A stretch of DNA of 45,689 nt from Solirubrobacterales bacterium (GTDB taxonomy: Bacteria; Actinomycetota; Thermoleophilia; Solirubrobacterales; Solirubrobacteraceae), in assembly GCA_003137075.1 (NCBI GenBank), contig PLES01000091.1:1-45689 (forward strand), written 5' to 3'. The position numbers and the translations under genes are program-made. Positions 34,281-42,176 of this stretch are shown here, piece after piece. The notes under the pieces are model-generated. The model was given only the letters and a program-made list of their open reading frames with translations. It made no database searches and was not told the DNA's origin. Each line of letters begins with the position of its first letter. Positions within the stretch are counted from its first letter, which is position 1.

Positions 34281-34490
34281 ATGACTGTGCTTAAAACACG
34301 ACTTGCCGAGGGCGAGTACCGCGTCGACGTCCAACAGGTGGCCGACGCGATTCTTCATCATCCAGGATTCATGACCCTGTTTGATCAGCGCCGCACTAAA
34401 GCTGGTGCTCGTATCCAGCCAGCTGCTGAGAGCCCGCGTCAAAGCGGACCTCAGACGGCTCTCCCGAGACCACTTTTCCAATCCAACTGA
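34281..34490 (+). CDS. flgM: FlgM-like anti-sigma-28 factor
   Basis: 69 residues starting MTVLKTRLAEGEYRVDVQQV. The segment L-K-x-R-L-A-x-G-x-Y-R-V-D-x-x-x-V-A-x-A-I-L is the conserved C-terminal sigma-binding pattern of FlgM proteins (usually ...I..G.Y.vd...iA..ll). It is shorter than typical FlgM (about 90-100), lacking most of the N-terminal export region. The last 30 residues look unrelated and overlap thiL antisense by 95 nt, so the stop may be secondary. The sigma-28-like promoter upstream fits the known feedback of flgM on FliA. It is the only recognisable flagellar regulatory gene here. Confidence 0.65.
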   Translation: MTVLKTRLAEGEYRVDVQQVADAILHHPGFMTLFDQRRTKAGARIQPAAESPRQSGPQTALPRPLFQSN

Positions 34491-35424
34491 CCCCCGGCCG
34501 CGCGTCGCTGAGCCCTTCCAGGGCCGTCTCTATCGCGACGCGCGCCTCGGGCGGTACGGTGAAGCAGAGTTCGTAATCCTCGCCGGCCTGAACCGCAAAG
34601 GCCCCTGGATCTTGGCCGAGTGCGCTGGCCACCTCAGCCACGCCGGGGGCCAAGGGCAGTGCTGCCGGCGACAGTTCCAGCGCGCAACCGCTCGCGCGCG
34701 CAATCTGCGCAGCGTCTGTGGCAAGCCCATCGGAGATGTCGATCATCGCGCTGGCGCCGGCAAGCGCCAGCGCCCGGCCCGCGCGTAGCCGCGGTGCTGG
34801 TGTCGCGTAACGCCGACGAAGGCCGGCGGCGAGCTCTGCGTTGACGGCGCCCTGCACGATCGCCGCGTCGGCGACCACTGCGCCTGACCCGTGCAGCGAA
34901 GTCCGAGCGCTGAGCAACGCCAGCCCCGCTCCCGAACCGCCGAGCGAGCCAGTGACACCAACGAGGTCACCGCTGCGCGCCCCGCCGCGACCGACCAGCT
35001 CGCCAGGGTCGTCGACCCAGCCGACGACCGTAAAGGACAGAAACAGACTTGGGGCGCTGGTCAGATCGCCGCCGGCGATCGTGACGTCGTATTCGCGCGC
35101 CAGCGCACCGGCACCGCGGACCAGTCCACGCAGCAGTTCGGCATCAGAGCCGCTCGGCACGCCCAGCGCCAGGTATGCCTCGCCCGCCTCGGCGCCCATC
35201 GCCGCAAGGTCGGAGAGCGCACCCGCCAGCGCACGGTGACCAATCTCGGCTGGGCTCAGCTCGCCGCTACGGAAGTGCACGCCCTCGACCATCGTGTCGA
35301 CTGACGTGACTGCATAAGCTCGCCCCTGGACCACCGCCGCGTCATCGCCGAGCCAGCGCACCACGCGGGGGCTGTGAGCGCCCAAGAGGTCGCGTAGCTC
35401 GGCGATCAGCTCGAGCTCTCTCAT
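34396..35424 (-). CDS. thiL: Thiamine-monophosphate kinase
   Basis: 342 residues, standard. It opens ELELIAELRDLLG, then WLGDDAAVVQGRAYAVTSVDTMVEGVHF (the Mg/ATP-binding GDDAA and TSVDTMVEGVHF blocks), LSDLAAMGAEA, GGDLTSAP and MIDISDGLATDAAQIA. It phosphorylates TMP to the cofactor TPP. It starts 11 nt after infA on the same strand, an operon. Its 3' end overlaps the convergent flgM-like gene. Confidence 0.94.
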   Translation of the reverse strand: MRELELIAELRDLLGAHSPRVVRWLGDDAAVVQGRAYAVTSVDTMVEGVHFRSGELSPAEIGHRALAGALSDLAAMGAEAGEAYLALGVPSGSDAELLRGLVRGAGALAREYDVTIAGGDLTSAPSLFLSFTVVGWVDDPGELVGRGGARSGDLVGVTGSLGGSGAGLALLSARTSLHGSGAVVADAAIVQGAVNAELAAGLRRRYATPAPRLRAGRALALAGASAMIDISDGLATDAAQIARASGCALELSPAALPLAPGVAEVASALGQDPGAFAVQAGEDYELCFTVPPEARVAIETALEGLSDARPGVSWIGKVVSGEPSEVRFDAGSQQLAGYEHQL

Positions 35425-35435
35425 TGCGAGAGCTG

Positions 35436-35657
35436 TTACCTGTGGCGGTAGACGATCCGCGCGCGGTCCAGGTCGTACGGGGAAAGTTCCACCCGCACGC
35501 GATCACCCGGAAGGATCCGGATGCGGAACCGCCGCATCTTGCCGGCGACGTGGCCGAGCACGACCCGGTCCATGTTGTCGAGCTTCACGCGAAACATCGC
35601 GTTCGGGAGGGCCTCGACGACCTCGCCCTCGAGTTCGACCTTTTCTTCTTTTGGCAT
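35436..35657 (-). CDS. infA: Translation initiation factor IF-1
   Basis: 73 residues, standard size. It opens [26 protein letters not shown], then [32 protein letters not shown] and ends ARIVYRHR: the IF-1 OB fold. It binds the 30S A site. It has its own TAGAAT -10 upstream rather than lying in the ribosomal rpmJ-rpsM cluster, and it is followed by thiL. This location is unusual and may mean a second infA exists elsewhere. Confidence 0.94.
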   Translation of the reverse strand: MPKEEKVELEGEVVEALPNAMFRVKLDNMDRVVLGHVAGKMRRFRIRILPGDRVRVELSPYDLDRARIVYRHR

Positions 35658-35665
35658 TGCCTGTG

Positions 35666-35671
35666 ATTCTA
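35666..35671 (-). promoter_or_regulatory. -10 element TAGAAT, leaderless-type, for infA
   Basis: On the minus strand TAGAAT ends 8 nt before the infA ATG. It is one of the best -10 matches in the window. Confidence 0.5.
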
Positions 35672-35710
35672 GGCGCAAGCCCGCGTTAGGCGTGTGCCAA
35701 CCGATGGCGC

Positions 35711-35740
35711 CGGTCAGGCGCCGTGCGGTCAGGCGCCGTT
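35711..35740. repeat. 15-bp tandem duplication at PBP stop
   Basis: CGGTCAGGCGCCGT plus G or T occurs twice in a row. Each copy contains the TCA that, on the minus strand, is a TGA stop. The PBP gene stops in the upstream-most copy on its strand. Confidence 0.7.
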
Positions 35741-37921
35741 GCCGCCGTTGGCCGCCGGCGGCGTGGAGTAGATCGGCGGGGCACCGCCGCCCGTCGGCTG
35801 CGTCGCGTTGCTCAAAGTGTTGGTGGTCGTCGAGGTGTTGGTGTTGTTCGTATTCGGGATCGTGCTCCCGGTCGTGCTGGTCCCGGTCCCGGTCGTGGTC
35901 GTGGTCGTATAAACGGGAGCCACCGACGAGTGCTTGCCGAAGTACTCGGTGCCGTACCAGTACTCGCTCGGCGTCGGGAAGGTGCCGCAGTAGCTGCCGG
36001 AGGCCTTCTGCATGAAGTCGTGCCAGATCGGTGCGGCGAGCGTGCCGCCGTAGCCGGGACCGAGCCCGTTGACATCGTTCATGTAGGTGTCGGCGTTCGG
36101 ATATCCGACCCAGACCGCGGTCGAGAGCTCCGGCGTGTAACCGACGAACCAGGCGTCCGTGTAGTTGCTGGTGGTGCCGGTCTTGCCGGCGGCGGGGCAG
36201 CCGTAGTTGGCCGCCGTGCCGGTGCCGGACGTCACGACCGATCGCAGGACGGTGGTCGCGGCGTAGGCCTGGCCCTGCGTAAAGACGGTCGTGTGCTTCG
36301 GGTCCCCGAAGGTCAGCGTCTTGCCGCAATCCAGTTGGTGAGCGGCCTGGCACGGTGGCAGCACAACTTTGGAGATGATCGTTGCCGGGACGTGGTAGCC
36401 GCCGTTGTCGATCGTCGAGTACGCGTCCGCCATCTGCAGCGGCGAGACGCCGTACTTGAGACCGCCGATCGCCTCCGCCGGGTTACCGGTCAGGGTCGAG
36501 GTGATGCCCATGTCGTGGGCCATCGTGTCGACGTTGTTCATCCCCACGTCGACTCCGAGCTGCGCGTACACGGCATTGACGGAAAGCGTTGTGGCGAGTG
36601 AGACGCTGATCACGCCGATGCCGCCGGCCTCGGCGTTGTGGACCCCGTAGGTCGGGTATCCGGGCAGCCAGCCCTCCGGCAGCGGCTCGGAGTTGTAGTA
36701 GGTGTCGTTGGGGTCGCCGTTGTCGTCGTGGATCAGCGTCATCAAGACGAAAGGCTTGAAGGATGAGCCGGTCTGGCGTGCCGACTGGGTGGCATAGTCG
36801 AACTCGGTCTGCCCGCGGCCCTCGCCGTAGGTGGTCGAGTTCTGTAGCGCCAGGATGTTGCCGTTGGCGGGATCGATCGACACGAGCGCCGCGGCCGGGT
36901 CCCCGGGCTCGCCCTCATGGGCCAGGATCGCGGTCTTGGCGTAGGCCTGGTCAGCCAGGTTGATCGTCGTGTAGACCTGGAGCCCGCCCTTGTCGACGGT
37001 GCCCTGGCCGAGGTCCTGAATCAGCTGCTGCTGTACGTAGTTCATCACGTACGGCTGTTGGTATTCGTCAAACGTGGTGTTCGAGTCGAGCTGCAGCTTC
37101 GAAGCGTCGGCGCGGCTCTCCTGGGACGCCGTGATGTATCCCGCCTTCAGCATGGCTGCGAGAACCTCACTGCGCCGTTCAGTGGCCGCGGTGGGGTTGT
37201 TGAACGGGTTGTAGGTCGTCGGCGCCTGAGGAAGCCCGGCAAGCAGTGCCATCTGCGCGAGATCGAGGCGCCCGACAGGCTTGTCAAAGAACATCTTCGA
37301 GGCGGCGGCAACACCGTATGCGCTTTGCGCGTTGACCGTGCCGTAGGGCACGTCATTCAGATACTGGGTGAGGATCCAGTTCTTGGTGTGCTTCGCCTGC
37401 AGGTCATTCGCGAGCTTCGCCTGGATGATCTTGTACTTGAGGTTGTGCGAGATGTTCGTCGGCAGATAGATGTTCTTGACCAGCTGCATCGTCAGGGTCG
37501 AGCCGCCCTGGATGCCGCCGCCCTCGAAGAGATCCTTGACGGCTGCGCGGACCAGGCCCTCGTAGTCGACGCCGCCGTGCGACCAGAAGCGACGGTCCTC
37601 AATCGCAACCGTCGCCTCTCGCAGCAGATCCGGCTGCTGCGCCTGGGTCAGCTGCTGGCGAAGCACGTCCGATTGCATGTAGCCGAGCGATTTGCCGTTG
37701 CTGGCAAAGACCTGGGTCGTCTGACCGGGCAGCCGCGCGTGGTAGCTGCTGATGCTCGGGGCGTCGTCGGCGACCGCCAGCACGTAGCCGACGATCCCGA
37801 GTGCGGCCAGCGCAACCGCCAGGACGCCCAACAGCCCACCGAACAGCAGCACGCGCTGGAGCGGATGCTTGCGTTTCTGGCGCCGTCGCCGCTGTCGGTC
37901 GTGCCGGGTCACAAACAGCAT
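35729..37921 (-). CDS. Class A penicillin-binding protein (GT51 + transpeptidase)
   Basis: 730 residues from the ATG at 37921. A basic cytoplasmic tail and one anchor helix (about 20-45) precede the GT51 glycosyltransferase: [17 protein letters not shown] (catalytic Glu) and [15 protein letters not shown]. The transpeptidase has SSFK (SxxK nucleophile), [10 protein letters not shown] (SxN) and [18 protein letters not shown] (KTG). A C-terminal Thr/Ser/Asn-rich tail of about 60 residues follows. It polymerises and crosslinks peptidoglycan on the outer membrane face. The frame opens 15 codons further upstream, but 37921 has GAGGA just before it. Its start lies only 12-30 nt from the divergent mannosyltransferase start. 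Confidence 0.92.
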   Translation of the reverse strand: MLFVTRHDRQRRRRQKRKHPLQRVLLFGGLLGVLAVALAALGIVGYVLAVADDAPSISSYHARLPGQTTQVFASNGKSLGYMQSDVLRQQLTQAQQPDLLREATVAIEDRRFWSHGGVDYEGLVRAAVKDLFEGGGIQGGSTLTMQLVKNIYLPTNISHNLKYKIIQAKLANDLQAKHTKNWILTQYLNDVPYGTVNAQSAYGVAAASKMFFDKPVGRLDLAQMALLAGLPQAPTTYNPFNNPTAATERRSEVLAAMLKAGYITASQESRADASKLQLDSNTTFDEYQQPYVMNYVQQQLIQDLGQGTVDKGGLQVYTTINLADQAYAKTAILAHEGEPGDPAAALVSIDPANGNILALQNSTTYGEGRGQTEFDYATQSARQTGSSFKPFVLMTLIHDDNGDPNDTYYNSEPLPEGWLPGYPTYGVHNAEAGGIGVISVSLATTLSVNAVYAQLGVDVGMNNVDTMAHDMGITSTLTGNPAEAIGGLKYGVSPLQMADAYSTIDNGGYHVPATIISKVVLPPCQAAHQLDCGKTLTFGDPKHTTVFTQGQAYAATTVLRSVVTSGTGTAANYGCPAAGKTGTTSNYTDAWFVGYTPELSTAVWVGYPNADTYMNDVNGLGPGYGGTLAAPIWHDFMQKASGSYCGTFPTPSEYWYGTEYFGKHSSVAPVYTTTTTTGTGTSTTGSTIPNTNNTNTSTTTNTLSNATQPTGGGAPPIYSTPPAANGGNGA

Positions 37922-37933
37922 TATTCCTCGCGC

Positions 37934-39247
37934 GTGGAAGACTTCCTCGCCGTGACAGAAGCGCAAGACCCGGTTCGACGCGTCGTCTGGCGGGCTTTCT
38001 GGACGTCGCGGCTGGTGGTTTTCCTTGCCGGCGTGGTGGCTGTGGCCCAGTTCGGCAACCAGCCGGTCGCATCTTCCTACGACCCCGACAGGTTCACCGC
38101 ACCGTTCGGATACTTCCCGAACCTAATGATCTCACCGTTCGCCCGCTGGGACTCGTCCTGGTACCTGGCTGTGGCCAAATGGGGTTACGGGGCGCAGACC
38201 AGCGGCGTGCCTTTGAATCCGGCCGGCGGGCTTGCGCGGATGAACTTCTTTCCGCTCTATCCGGCGCTGATCCGGGTGCTCGGTTGGATCGTCGATTCCG
38301 ACCTGATCGCCGGCCTGCTGATCTCTCTGCTCGCCTTTGCGGTCGCGCTCTGGCTGCTCTACCGGCTGGTCGAACTTGACTTCTCGGCGCAGGTGGCGGA
38401 GGTCACGGTGCTGCTCGTGGCGTTTTGCCCGATGGCGTTCTACTTCTCGGCGGTCTATACCGAATCGCTCTTCTTGGCGCTCTCGTTGGGGGCGATCTAC
38501 TGCGCGCGTCGTGAGCGCTGGCTCTACGCCGGGCTCTTGGGCGCGCTGGCGTCGGTGACCCGGATCGAGGGCGTGGTCCTGCTCGTACCGCTGATCCTGA
38601 TCGCCGTCTGGCGGTCCCCGGCCGACGCTGGTTCAGCCGCCGGCAAACCCGGTGCCGGCGGCGTGCGCGCGCACTTGCGGTGGCCCGCGATCGGCGTCGC
38701 CTGGCTCGCGCTTCTGCCCGCCGGGCTGCTCGCCTTCCTCGCGTATCTGGCGTTCAAGTACGGCAATGGTCTGGCGCCATTCCAGACTCAATCGGAGTTC
38801 TGGCAGCACGCGCAGACCTGGCCGTTCGGTGCGGCCTGGCAGGGCGCGAAGGCTGCCTGGGACGGTCTGCGCCAGCTGATTCAGGGGCCGGTGCCGCCGT
38901 ACCGGATCGCTCTCTACACGGGCGGCCCCAGCTTCAGTGCCGTGCAGGACATCTACCTGTTCGCGTTCCTGGTTCTGGTTGTGGCGGCGTTCATCGCCGG
39001 CCTCAAGCGGCTGCCGCCGGCGTACTCCGCCTACACGCTCGTGTCGCTGGCGCTGCCGCTCTCGGACCCGGTCAAGCTTTCGCCGCTGGCTTCGACTCCG
39101 CGCTACGCGATGCTCGCCTTTCCGCTGTTCATCCCGGTCGCCCAACTGGTGGTGCGTAAGCGCATGACGACCCAGGCGGTGGCCTTCGGGGCGGTGCTGC
39201 TCGGCCTGTTCACGGCCGAGTTCGCCACCTGGCTGTGGGTCGGGTAG
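37934..39247 (+). CDS. PIG-V-like polyprenol-dependent mannosyltransferase (GT-C)
   Basis: 437 residues from GTG 37934 (GTG 37952 is an alternative). About nine to ten hydrophobic helices. The first extracytoplasmic loop carries APFARWDSSWYLAVAKWGY, the WD/HWDS-type motif of GPI mannosyltransferase II (PIG-V) relatives, followed by FFPLYPALIRVLG and YTESLFLALSLGA. Such enzymes use polyprenyl-phosphate-mannose to glycosylate lipids or proteins on the outer face. The open frame extends about 1 kb upstream antisense to the PBP gene, which is not credible coding. No clear ribosome site. Confidence 0.83.
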   Translation: MEDFLAVTEAQDPVRRVVWRAFWTSRLVVFLAGVVAVAQFGNQPVASSYDPDRFTAPFGYFPNLMISPFARWDSSWYLAVAKWGYGAQTSGVPLNPAGGLARMNFFPLYPALIRVLGWIVDSDLIAGLLISLLAFAVALWLLYRLVELDFSAQVAEVTVLLVAFCPMAFYFSAVYTESLFLALSLGAIYCARRERWLYAGLLGALASVTRIEGVVLLVPLILIAVWRSPADAGSAAGKPGAGGVRAHLRWPAIGVAWLALLPAGLLAFLAYLAFKYGNGLAPFQTQSEFWQHAQTWPFGAAWQGAKAAWDGLRQLIQGPVPPYRIALYTGGPSFSAVQDIYLFAFLVLVVAAFIAGLKRLPPAYSAYTLVSLALPLSDPVKLSPLASTPRYAMLAFPLFIPVAQLVVRKRMTTQAVAFGAVLLGLFTAEFATWLWVG

Positions 39248-39259
39248 CGCCTGTGGAAG

Positions 39260-39265
39260 TACCCT
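39260..39265 (+). promoter_or_regulatory. -10 element TACCCT, leaderless-type
   Basis: TACCCT ends 7 nt before the ATG at 39273, identical in sequence and spacing to the element before 31677. Confidence 0.45.
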
Positions 39266-39272
39266 CGTCGCG

Positions 39273-40106
39273 ATGCCTCTAGAGCCAGAAGAGAGCGAGC
39301 GCGGCAAAGCGCCGTATTGGGTCGCGTTGCTCGCCGTGGTGATCGGCTTCTCAGGCGGGGTGATGGTTTCGATCATCACCGAGGGCGTTGGCGCGGCGTT
39401 CGGGGGCTCAACCACGAACCCGCCGCCGGCCGTGAACATCGTCGCGGACTTTCTGTTCGACGGTGCCTTTGTGCTCGCGGCCATCTACATGTCGGTGCTG
39501 CGCGGCTGGATGGGGCGCGCCGAATTCGGCTACGTGCGGATCCGCTGGCGGCTCGGGGTGACCGCGTTCGTGCTGGCTGCCGTCGGATACTTCGTGGTGA
39601 CAGAGGTTTACTCGCAGCTGTTCGCGGTCCACGGCACCGATCGGCTGCCGGCTGACCTCGGGGTGCAGCGCAGCACCTGGGCGGCTATAGCGGTCAGCGT
39701 CTTTGTCTGCGTGGCCGCACCGATCTGCGAGGAGTTCTTCTTTCGCGGCTTTCTCTTCGGCGTGCTGCGGCGTCTCGACGTTCGGGTCGCCGGGCGCCAG
39801 CTGGGGCCGTGGGTCGCGGCGGCGATCGTCGGTGTGCTGTTCGGGCTGGCCCATTTCGATTCGGCCCAGCCGGCGTTCCTGATCCCGCTCGGCTTCCTCG
39901 GCTTCGTGCTCTGCATCGTGCGCTGGAAGACCGGCTCGCTTTACCCGGGCATGGCTTTGCATTCGGTCAACAACTGCATCGCTCTGGGCGTCAACGAGTT
40001 GAATTGGGGAGCCGGCAAGATCGTGGCGCTCTGTCTCGGCGCGCTGCTGACGATCGCGCTGGTCACAGGCCCGCTCTCCCGGGGCGTCATACGATCCTCT
40101 AATTAA
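39273..40106 (+). CDS. CPBP-family intramembrane metalloprotease
   Basis: 277 residues with about seven hydrophobic segments. The CPBP (Rce1-like, Abi) motifs are ICEEFFFRGFLFG with E153-E154 and R158, GLAHFDSAQPAFLI with the second His, and a third GMALHSVNNC with the final His/Asn. These glutamyl proteases act on membrane proteins or prenylated peptides; in bacteria some give bacteriocin self-immunity. No bacteriocin gene is adjacent. It stands between envelope genes. Confidence 0.88.
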   Translation: MPLEPEESERGKAPYWVALLAVVIGFSGGVMVSIITEGVGAAFGGSTTNPPPAVNIVADFLFDGAFVLAAIYMSVLRGWMGRAEFGYVRIRWRLGVTAFVLAAVGYFVVTEVYSQLFAVHGTDRLPADLGVQRSTWAAIAVSVFVCVAAPICEEFFFRGFLFGVLRRLDVRVAGRQLGPWVAAAIVGVLFGLAHFDSAQPAFLIPLGFLGFVLCIVRWKTGSLYPGMALHSVNNCIALGVNELNWGAGKIVALCLGALLTIALVTGPLSRGVIRSSN

Positions 40107-40115
40107 TGGCTGGTT

Positions 40116-40121
40116 TAATCT
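40116..40121 (+). promoter_or_regulatory. -10 element TAATCT, leaderless-type
   Basis: TAATCT ends 7 nt before the ATG at 40129. Confidence 0.45.
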
Positions 40122-40128
40122 CGTTCAC

Positions 40129-41289
40129 ATGAAAGTGCGGGTCGGTACGGGCGTCGGGTCGGTGACCCTGCTTTTGGCGGTGGCAATGGCCTGTACGTCC
40201 GCTGGCGCACAGGCGGCGGGTTGCACCGCGCCCAAGGCTGCGGTGGTAACCATCACCACAACCACCACGACGCCGACGGTCACGACGACGACGACAACCG
40301 GCACGACCACGACCGGCACGCCGACCACCGGGATTACAACGACGCCGACCACCACCGTCACGACGACCACTAAGACCAAGCGCAAGCCGGTCAAGGCCGT
40401 CCGGGCGACCAGCACGACGCTGAGCCTCGCCGGACTCTTTACCGTCGGCAAGGCAAAGGTCACGGTTCCGCACCGCAGCGTCGAGATCAGCGGTCGCATC
40501 CGGCCCTATGTAGCGGGTCAGCGGTTCCTGGTGAGCGAGTCGGTCGACGGCAGCCGCTTCAAGACGGTGAAGCTGGCCGCCAGGTGCCTGGCGGGCACCA
40601 ACACCGGCAGCTTCGATTTGAAGGTCTCGGCACCGCGTCCCGGCAGGGTGACCGTCAAGGTGCGCCACGCGACCACCAAGACGATGAAGGCCTTCAAGCT
40701 CCAGGGCTCGTTCGACTCGCTGAACCCGAACGTCGGCCCCGGGGCGACCGGCGTCTTCGTCGAACTTCTCCAGCAGCGGCTCGCGGCACTGCATCTGTTC
40801 ATCCCGCAGACCGGCAAGTTCGACCTTGGCACAGAGCTGGCGCTGGACGCCTACCACCGCCTCTTGGGCGAGGGTGAGGGCATCGAGACGCTCGGTCCCA
40901 AGACCGTGACGGCGCTGCTCGACGGTGACGGCAGCTTCCACGTGCGCTTCGCGAAGCAGGGCAACCACGCCGAGGGCGACCTTTCGGACCAGCTGCTCGC
41001 GTTCATCGACGACGGCACCAAGGTCCAGTGGATCTTCCCGATCAGTTCCGGCAAGCCGTCGACGCCAACGATCCTCGGCAGCTTCCAGATCTACTACAAG
41101 GAGCCGGAGTACACCTCCGACGGGATGTACTTCTCCTCGTTCTTCCACGGTGGCTACGCGATCCACGGCTACAACCCGGCCCCCGATTATCCGGCCAGCC
41201 ACGGCTGCATGCGCCTGCCGATGGTCGACGCGATCCCCGCCTTCGGCTGGACCCGCGTCGGCGACTGGGTCGACACCTACTACACATAG
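40129..41289 (+). CDS. Secreted L,D-transpeptidase (YkuD) with Thr-rich linker
   Basis: 386 residues. Signal peptide about 1-27. Residues about 38-85 are a Thr-rich linker made of repeated ACG/ACC codons. A beta-sandwich segment (about 90-190) and a peptidoglycan-binding-like helical unit (LQQRLAALHLFIP) follow. The YkuD domain ends with HGGYAIHGYN ... ASHGCMRLP, with catalytic C360. It forms 3-3 crosslinks or attaches proteins in peptidoglycan, complementing the class A PBP nearby. TAATCT sits 7 nt before the ATG. Confidence 0.9.
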   Translation: MKVRVGTGVGSVTLLLAVAMACTSAGAQAAGCTAPKAAVVTITTTTTTPTVTTTTTTGTTTTGTPTTGITTTPTTTVTTTTKTKRKPVKAVRATSTTLSLAGLFTVGKAKVTVPHRSVEISGRIRPYVAGQRFLVSESVDGSRFKTVKLAARCLAGTNTGSFDLKVSAPRPGRVTVKVRHATTKTMKAFKLQGSFDSLNPNVGPGATGVFVELLQQRLAALHLFIPQTGKFDLGTELALDAYHRLLGEGEGIETLGPKTVTALLDGDGSFHVRFAKQGNHAEGDLSDQLLAFIDDGTKVQWIFPISSGKPSTPTILGSFQIYYKEPEYTSDGMYFSSFFHGGYAIHGYNPAPDYPASHGCMRLPMVDAIPAFGWTRVGDWVDTYYT

Positions 41290-41308
41290 TCGCCGCCACC
41301 ACGGCGAC

Positions 41309-41314
41309 TATGGT
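41309..41314 (+). promoter_or_regulatory. -10 element TATGGT, leaderless-type
   Basis: TATGGT ends 8 nt before the ATG at 41323. Confidence 0.45.
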
Positions 41315-41322
41315 GTTCTGCG

Positions 41323-41892
41323 ATGCCGGTCTCAGATACACACTCCGAGGCATACGAGCGGCTGCTCAGCAGCCTGCGTGAACATGCACTGGTGATCGGC
41401 GAGGTGGTGCTGACGAGCGGCGCCGTTGCGCAATACCTCGTTGACGCGAAGCGCGCGATCCTGCTGCGCGACGGCTTTCTGGCGCTCGGCGAACTCGTCG
41501 CTGCGCAGGCCGCGGAATGGGGCGCCACCGCGGTTGGCGGCATGACCATGGGAGCCGACCCGATCGCCTGCTCCGCCTTGGCGGGCGGGGCCGATGTGAA
41601 GGCCTTCTTCGTTCGCAAGGAGGCCAAGGCCCATGGCCTCGCACGGCGCGTCGAGGGGCCACTGCTGACGGCCGATGACCGCTGCATGCTGGTCGAGGAC
41701 GTGGTCACCACAGGCGGCTCGACGATCCGCGCGCTCGAGGCGCTGCGGGCCGAGGGGCATCAGGTGGTCGGGGTGCTCTCAATCTGTGATCGCCTTGCCG
41801 GCGGCGGTGAAGCGATCCAGGCGGCGGCGCGGGTCCCGTACGTGGCGCTGACGAGCATCGATGACGTCTATCCCGAGCGTCCAGACCGTTAG
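41323..41892 (+). CDS. pyrE: Orotate phosphoribosyltransferase
   Basis: 189 residues. Type I PRTase: substrate region VVLTSGAVAQYLVDAK, AVGGMTMGADPIA, the flexible-loop Lys in FFVRKEAKAHG, and the PRPP-binding MLVEDVVTTGGSTIRALE. It converts orotate and PRPP to OMP in pyrimidine synthesis. It stands alone, without other pyr genes. Confidence 0.92.
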   Translation: MPVSDTHSEAYERLLSSLREHALVIGEVVLTSGAVAQYLVDAKRAILLRDGFLALGELVAAQAAEWGATAVGGMTMGADPIACSALAGGADVKAFFVRKEAKAHGLARRVEGPLLTADDRCMLVEDVVTTGGSTIRALEALRAEGHQVVGVLSICDRLAGGGEAIQAAARVPYVALTSIDDVYPERPDR

Positions 41893-42176
41893 GCGGGGCG
41901 TCCCATCGCCGGGTCGCGGCGATCTGGGGGTCCGCGCCTTCGCTATGATTCCCCATCCGCGCCGTGCGAGTTCAGCGAGCTTCGCTGGTGTGAGTCGGCC
42001 CGGATTCGCCCGATGCGCATCTCCTTACTTTCTGGCCAAGGTCGGGTCCTACCGTCCAGGCTTCTTCTCTTGAGAGCCAACTTAAACGCTTGGTGGTTGT
42101 TCTGAGTTCTGTCTCTCCTGGCGACCCGCACACCGCGGACGGCGTCGATGATCCTAAGCAGGAACCCGCACCGCTC
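41893..42176 (+). other. Intergenic stretch between pyrE and GT-C-like gene
   Basis: About 200-280 nt depending on the next start codon. It contains a TATGAT hexamer at 41944-41949, a good -10, but no matching -35. No hairpin terminator or supported gene is seen. Confidence 0.5.

Noticed and set aside
36917-37933. A 1-kb N-terminal extension of the mannosyltransferase frame
   Set aside because: It is fully antisense to the well-supported PBP gene, and the family begins after 37934.
39273-40106. CPBP protease as a bacteriocin immunity protein
   Set aside because: No precursor peptide, modification enzyme or ABC exporter is adjacent.
40252-40375. Thr-codon repeats as a CRISPR or satellite array
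   Set aside because: They are irregular ACG/ACC codons coding for a Thr-rich linker in the L,D-transpeptidase; no spacer structure.
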